A stretch of DNA of 64,000 bases from Ciona intestinalis. Taxonomy: Eukaryota; Chordata; Ascidiacea; Phlebobranchia; Cionidae. The stretch spans positions 33,976 to 97,975 of the forward strand of contig NW_004190345.2 in NCBI RefSeq assembly GCF_000224145.3, in the 5' to 3' direction. Position numbers and translations under genes: made by a program. This document shows, one piece after another, positions 58,601-64,000 of this stretch (position 1 is its first letter; every line of letters starts with the position of its first letter). The notes beneath the pieces were generated by a model that saw only the letters and a list, made by a program, of their open reading frames with translations, was not told the origin of the DNA and ran no database searches.

Positions 58601-59564
58601 CCACGCAGAACCATTGTTGATTATAGCGAACCTTTCAACAACGAACGACGAGACATCGGAAGTGTTGATTGAAACCTCGGGGTTCTCGTCAACGTTGGTT
58701 GTTCGCCCGCCAATAAAGTGGAACCAAAACTTTGTTTTGTTAAAAGTTTACGCGGCAAGAATCGACAAAACACAGAATATTCCATCAGTTTTCAACGTTT
58801 TGATGAAGTTTGAGAAAGATTCGATAACACCGACCCCCCTACACCACCCACCCACCCACATATGGGGGCCAAACCCAATGTTTCATCAACTCGGTGTAAA
58901 AGCTGTAACTTACGATAATACTTCCCCATACCTACCCACTTACCCACTCAATTCACCACGTAGGTTGTACAATGGTGGGAAAGATATGACGATCAATCTA
59001 ACCCTTGTTCAACCCCTTCAACTACGATCGAAACTCATGAAGTTGAACGGTAATCCACAACCATGTGAGGATATGTCATTCGTGCGAACGTCACAACAAT
59101 CCAACGCACATATCTGCACGAGGTTCAGTGAACCCGGGGATTATTCGCTGGTCGTGTACGGAGCAAACATGGCTGACGACGGGCAACAGTTGTCACCGAT
59201 ATTATACACCTTCATATCGGCCACAACGTCGAGCTCATGTATCCAAGCTTACCCTTCATCGCAGGGAATGTGGGTGAGGAGTGTGTGCCATCTTACCTCA
59301 CCTATGGTTGGTACGATTATGAGGGGTGAGGAACATCCGGTTTGTTTCAAGATCGGGGGTTGGAGGGACGGAGTTGTGATGTCATATCCTGTTGTCATGA
59401 TGTTGGTCGACGGGCAGCATGAGGTTGAACCGGACGTACATAACGACATCGAGTACGAATATAAATATCATCCGAGTCCGGCCGATAAAGTGGTTGGCAT
59501 CGTTGTGAAAGTCGATGAAACTTCACAGTCGATGTCGTACGTCTTGCAGTTCAAGATCGCTTGA
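55690..59564 (+). CDS. KY/hillarin-like transglutaminase-fold protein, acylated N-terminus
   Basis: Eleven exons (55690-55734, 55781-55957, 56013-56130, 56185-56263, 56332-56556, 56613-56745, 56818-56966, 57112-57284, 57358-57512, 57563-57799, 57924-59564) join in phase to 1,044 codons (1,043 aa). MGCGSSK is a classical myristoyl (G2) plus palmitoyl (C3) site. A Pro-rich and coiled segment precedes the transglutaminase-like core at residues about 186-290: KTYAALFLRLCRAAGIHCK, QISGYLKGVGY, RGSWNGVLVDGQWRLIDTHW. Kyphoscoliosis peptidase (KY) and hillarin share this core and the beta-rich repeats that follow. By motif alignment, the catalytic Cys position is T223 and the His position G268; only Asp (D283) remains. 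This predicts a non-catalytic scaffold. The C-terminal exon encodes about 550 residues of beta-rich domains. CRE words encode several DVT/VTS peptides. Confidence 0.85.
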
Positions 59565-59627
59565 TTGTCGGAACAATTATGTTCATATATTTATTGCCTA
59601 AGATTTCTTACTGTGTTGTATATTATC

Positions 59628-59672
59628 AATAAACAATATTTCTAAAAACATATTAATGTTGTTTTCTGGCAG
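59628..59672 (+). promoter_or_regulatory. operon-like junction: AATAAA then 3' splice acceptor
   Basis: AATAAA for the KY-like gene is at 59628-59633, and TGTTGTTTTCTGGCAG with AG at 59671-59672 follows within 40 bases, directly before the first NBAS exon. There is no room for a promoter. Tunicate operons have this arrangement, with the downstream mRNA capped by the spliced leader. Confidence 0.6.
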
Positions 59673-59684
59673 AATATTAGGTTA

Positions 59685-62600
59685 ATGTTTGAGATGGAAA
59701 AATCTGAAAAACAAATTCTTTATAATTTGTTGCAGTTGTATGAATGGGAGGAACATGATGTAACAAAGGTAACTATGACATCATAATGATCACTGTGGGT
59801 TGCCATTGTCGCCTCACAACATAGGCGTACCATGGGGGGTGTCTAGGGTGGCTTGTCACCCAACTTTTAAAACGGGGGTGACAATATATGTTTTAGCAGC
59901 CCAGTTTTATAACTAAACAGATTTTACCCTGCTGTTAGGTGTCTATCAAACAAGCAGAGCCAAAGTATATTGCATTCACCACATTAATCAATGAGGTTCC
60001 CTATGTTTGGCAACTATGAGTGTAACTGTATTTTAACAATGTCACCCCAGATTTTACCCTGCTGTTAGGTGTCTATACAAACAAGCAGAGCCAAAGTATA
60101 TTGCATTCACCACATTAATCAATGAGGTTCCCTATGTTTGACAACTATGAGTGTAACTGTATTTTAACAATGTCACCCCCGATTTTACCCTGCTGTTAGG
60201 TGTCTATACAAACAAACAGAGCCAAAGTATATTGCATTCACCACATTAATCAATGAGGTTCCCTATGTTTGACAACTATGAGTGTAACTGTATTTTAACA
60301 ATGTCACCCCCGATTTTACCCTGCTGTTAGGTGTCTATACAAACAAGCAGAGCCAAAGTATATTGCATTCACCACATTAATCAATGAGGTTCCCTATGTT
60401 TGACAACTATGAGTGTAACTGTATTTTAACAATGTCACCCCCGATTTTACCCTGCTGTTAGGTGTCTATACAAACAAGCAGAGCCAAAGTATATTGCATT
60501 CACCACATTAATCAATGAGGTTCCCTATGTTTGACAACTATGAGTGTAACTGTATTTTAACAATGTCACCCCCGATTTTACCCTGCTGTTAGGTGTCTAT
60601 ACAAACAAACAGAGCCAAAGTATATTGCATTCACCACATTAATCAATGAGGTTCCCTATGTTTGAATAATATAAACCCGTACACGCATTTAACAACCACT
60701 CCCCAATACAACCAAGGTAAGCGAATACGAATGGAAGTTTTCGTTATCAGGATGTGGAAGATTTGTGGCTGTGATGCAACAATCAACACTGGAGATAAGG
60801 TTTGTGACATCACAGATAGTTTATGACATCATAGTGAATAAGTTGGAACAGTATTGTTGTTCTACAATGCTATTGAATGTAACAATGGCGTCTGTGGTGT
60901 AATAATTGTATCTTGAATATTTCATCAACACAGAAACACTGAAGATTATTCAATCGTCGAAAAATCAAGTTTCGAAAATACTTCGACAAATCGAAGTTTA
61001 AGTTGGTCGCCAGATGGCAGTATTGTGGCTGCGTTGGTTGGTTGTAATGTTATCTTTATGGGCGACGCTGGTGTCATCTGTAGTAACAAGATATTGGTGA
61101 GTAAAACTTGGTGGTGTGATGTCATAATGACTTGGTGATGTGATATCATAATGACTTGGTGGTGTGATGTCATAATAATAGGTTTCGTAACTCGATCGGA
61201 ATGTCGTTACGAGGATTGATAAAAGTGATTGTTTGCAGGTAAAGGAGCACGATGACATCAGCATTTTATTTATCAACTCAAGAACCCTGAGTCATCCTTG
61301 GGAATTATTGTTTTTGTTTAACTCTGGAATAATTCAAAGTTATTACGTTGATTATGACGGAACAATGGTTCCTTATCATGAAACAAACATTGGGGTGAAA
61401 GCCATTTGCTCTGTTTGTTTCGATGAAAAATCAAGGTTTGGAAAATTTTTTGTTTTGGGGTAAACTTGATGTAAGGGGAGGCAGGGATAGTTAGACAAAC
61501 AATCTTGTGAAACAAATCTAACTTATTGGTTGTAATGTTTACTGATTAATGCAGTGCAGAAACTTCCAGGGTTGCCCTGCCCACCCTGCCACCCCAGGTT
61601 TGGCGCCTATAAGGCTATGATTGCATAACATGTTGGTGCATCTAACTATTATGACAACACAATATCGATTGTTACAGATTGTTAATAATTGGTGGAGAGT
61701 CGAACTTTACAAAGAACATAGAAATCAAATATTATGACGCTGGTTTGATGAAGTTTAAACTAACAAACGAACGTCCATATTATTTTCCTGTTGGCCAAAC
61801 CAACCAAGCAACAACTGTAAATATGAAGTTATGTTCCCAAGTATTATTATAAACATCATATTCCATAGATATCGTCAGCAATCCATAATTTCCAGCGATC
61901 ACGATATATTTACCTCGTGCTTAATATGATCAAATATTTCTCCAAGCCAAAGGTACAATAATACAGGTTCAAGTTATTTTTGATGCCATATATAACTTTA
62001 TAATAATCTTTATTTTTGCACGATACCTTCAGATCCACATTTTATCAGTCTCCCCCGATTGTTCAAAACTAGTTTCATGCGATACAAACGGAACGATCGT
62101 TTTGTGGGAGTTTCCCTCACTTGACATTATTCGTAGTTGGACAAGTGATGATGCGATGGAGTTGGTCGACGGAGGGGCATGGGGCGTGCATGGTATACGG
62201 TGGTGGGGTGACAATAGTTTGGTGGTTACGTTATATAATGGGGGGTTATTAATAGTGGGGGTGGGTGGGGTTAGGTTGGTCAGTCTGGTTGGTTCGGGGG
62301 AGAAGTTTGCCCCAATGTTTGAAACAAGTCAAGTCAACAACGGGAACTTTCTTATATTTGAGGTAAGAATGTGTTTAACACTTTATGGGTTTTGAACCCA
62401 AACTTTTATTTCACATTATCATAATTTTTACCAATAACGTGTTTTAACAACTTGTTTTGTTGCTAAGAAGAGATGAATAATATATATTATGACATCACAA
62501 TGTACATTATTAGTGTAAAGAAGACGACGCCCATCACGACAATGACCCATTCTTACAAAACAATGACCATGAAAGTTGGTCGAAATATTTTACATGGAAA

Positions 62601-64000
62601 TCAAAAGAAAAAAAGTTAGTTCAGGTTCGTTATATATCTTGAATGTTAATAAACATTTCCACAGAGTGAATCGCAAAGTTCAATACCAACTTAGTTGTTT
62701 CACTAAAACAACACCAGAGAAATTGTTCGCCCAGAAATTAAAAGTGAAAGAATACGGGGAAGCTTTGACGCTGGCCGAGGTTTATGGTTTCAACGTCGAC
62801 CAAATTTACCAAAAGCAGTGGTCGGAGGGAGATGTCACAGCGCATTCTATACAAGATTATTTAGTGAGTTGTATCACCTGTTGAAAGTTGGTTACGTTCA
62901 TCCTGGATTATTTATCCACAATTCTAGATGAAAGTTAAAGATCATTTATGGGTGGTTCGTGAATGTTGCACGAGGACGCCGCAAACACTAGAGGGGGCGA
63001 TGGAGCTTTATAAGTTCGGACTTGCGTGCACTGATGCGGAACAACTGGTCATGGATGCTGATTGGTTGGTTTGTTTGTTGTTTATGTTGTCACAATAACC
63101 CTTTATGACATCATAGTTGGAAGATATCTGACATCACATACGATTACGAGGAGTTGTATTATGACATCACAGATGAATTATCTACGATACGCTCAGAATA
63201 CGAGGAGACTTGGTTGGCGGGGTTGGATTGGGAGAAGTGGGTTGATGTATTTGTTCGGTTGATGTATTTGTTGTGTTGATGTATTTGTTGGGTTGATGTA
63301 TTTGTTGTGTTGATGTATTTGTTGTGTTGATACAAGGGAGGGGGTGCAAATTTAATGGGGATAGTTAGACACAAATCCTGTGAAACAAATCTAACTTATT
63401 GGTTGTAATGTTTACTCACATAGTGTAAAAATTCCAGATGGCTTATCATTCTGATGTCATAATGTTGATTGTTTTAGATTGTCACCACAACAATCACAAT
63501 TGCTTGGAAGCCGAAGAAAAATTCTGATGTTTTTTGACAAATTGTTCACGTACCAAGAATTGTTGGGGGGTTATGATGCAACAAGAGAGAGGTATGATCT
63601 CATAATGGCTTGTGATGTCATAATGGGTGTGATGTCATGATACAATCCACTACCAGATTTAATGGCGAAGATTTCTCAAAGTTTTGTTCGGAAAATATTC
63701 TCGACACGGCGGTTAAGTATTCACGAGGGGGAAACCCCCATGAGTTAATGATATTGTTCAAGTATCACGCAGAAGACTTGATGGAACACTGGTGGGTTGT
63801 TATGTTTAAGATATTATTTACCCTAACCAACCATACCCAGGTTGCCTCTGTTATCCAACCTTCCCGATACTTTATCACCCCACCAATATATTGATCTCCT
63901 GCCCCATGTTGTGGGTGGGGTTGGACCCCAACAACAACCATCGAAACATCGGGGCTTGGTTGATTGGAGCGAAACTATGGGTCAATATTCACCCAGGGTT
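59685..64000 (+). CDS. NBAS: NBAS (NAG), 5' part, truncated by window end
   Basis: NBAS is a subunit of the NRZ tether for Golgi-to-ER transport and also acts in nonsense-mediated decay. The first exon (59673-59768) encodes MFEMEKSEKQILYNLLQLYE, matching the family ILYDLL block. About 13 exons follow, with approximate positions 60715-60800, 60934-61095, 61240-61435, 61678-61817, 62034-62361, 62515-62620, 62664-62863, 62929-63063, 63130-63235, 63478-63591, 63657-63791 and 63841 on. A WD40-like N-domain is seen (RSLSWSPDGSIVAALVGC; ILSVSPDCSKLVSCDTNGT). Then come EKLFAQKLKVKEYGEALTLA and QKQWSEGDVTAHSIQDYL, RRKILMFFDKLFTYQELLGG and LLSNLPDTLSPHQYIDLLP, all in family order. An alternative start is the second ATG at 59694. 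The frame is open at the window end. Confidence 0.9.
59921..60664. repeat. 131-bp tandem repeat, about 5.7 copies
   Basis: Units begin ATTTTACCCTGCTGTTAGG at 59921, 60051, 60182, 60313, 60444 and 60575 and differ at only a few positions (for example AAGCAG/AAACAG). The last unit stops at GTTCCCTATGTTTGA. It fills the second NBAS intron and has no coding capacity. The near identity implies recent expansion. Confidence 0.95.
63241..63333. repeat. 17-bp tandem repeat, about 5 copies
   Basis: Copies of GTTGATGTATTTGTTGT lie in an NBAS intron directly after the exon end near 63235. Confidence 0.9.

Overview
The window is eukaryotic genomic DNA: split genes with GT-AG introns, AT-rich compact intergenic regions, and metazoan developmental, cytoskeletal, replication and trafficking genes. 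The gene set, compactness, candidate trans-splice acceptors and mosaic CpG decay fit an ascidian tunicate, most likely Ciona. That is inference; no species marker was searched. Four N-runs (17975-18099, 19428-19646, 38646-38770, 54054-54178) mark it as a draft assembly.

Layout. 1-8.5 kb: a possible 58-aa ORF, Nodal (+), two transposon relics, then an unrecognised coiled-coil gene (-). 9.5-14.3 kb: mitochondrial ribosomal protein L38 (-), head-to-head with single-exon ARPC2 (+). 14.4-22 kb: DENND5-type Rab regulator (+). 23.3-29.6 kb: RERG-like small GTPase with a long tail (+), tail-to-tail with an unrecognised predicted tail-anchored protein (-). 31.1-40 kb: muscle-type myosin II heavy chain (+). 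41.2-55.4 kb: MCM3, a BTB protein with NPF motifs, single-exon MCM9 and USO1/p115, all (+). 55.7-64 kb: acylated KY/hillarin-like protein and the 5' part of NBAS (+), running off the end.

For eight genes (Nodal, coiled-coil gene, MRPL38, RERG-like, tail-anchored gene, BTB gene, KY-like and both single-exon genes) I joined exons by hand and the coding lengths divide by three with consistent phases. Long genes with gaps (DENND5, myosin, USO1) and MCM3/NBAS have approximate exon boundaries.

The genes are mostly functionally unrelated neighbours. MCM3 and MCM9 are paralogous helicase subunits lying close together. USO1 (Golgi tethering) and NBAS (Golgi-ER tethering) are both trafficking factors. 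KY-like/NBAS and perhaps MCM9/USO1 look like tunicate operon pairs.

The most striking signal is a short palindromic word, TGACGTCA, counted about 58 times where about one is expected. It occurs in introns, intergenic DNA and coding sequence. In some domains it is intact. In others it appears almost only as TGATGTCA/TGACATCA, as if CpG had decayed. The boundaries follow genes, so the word behaves like a built-in record of germline methylation.
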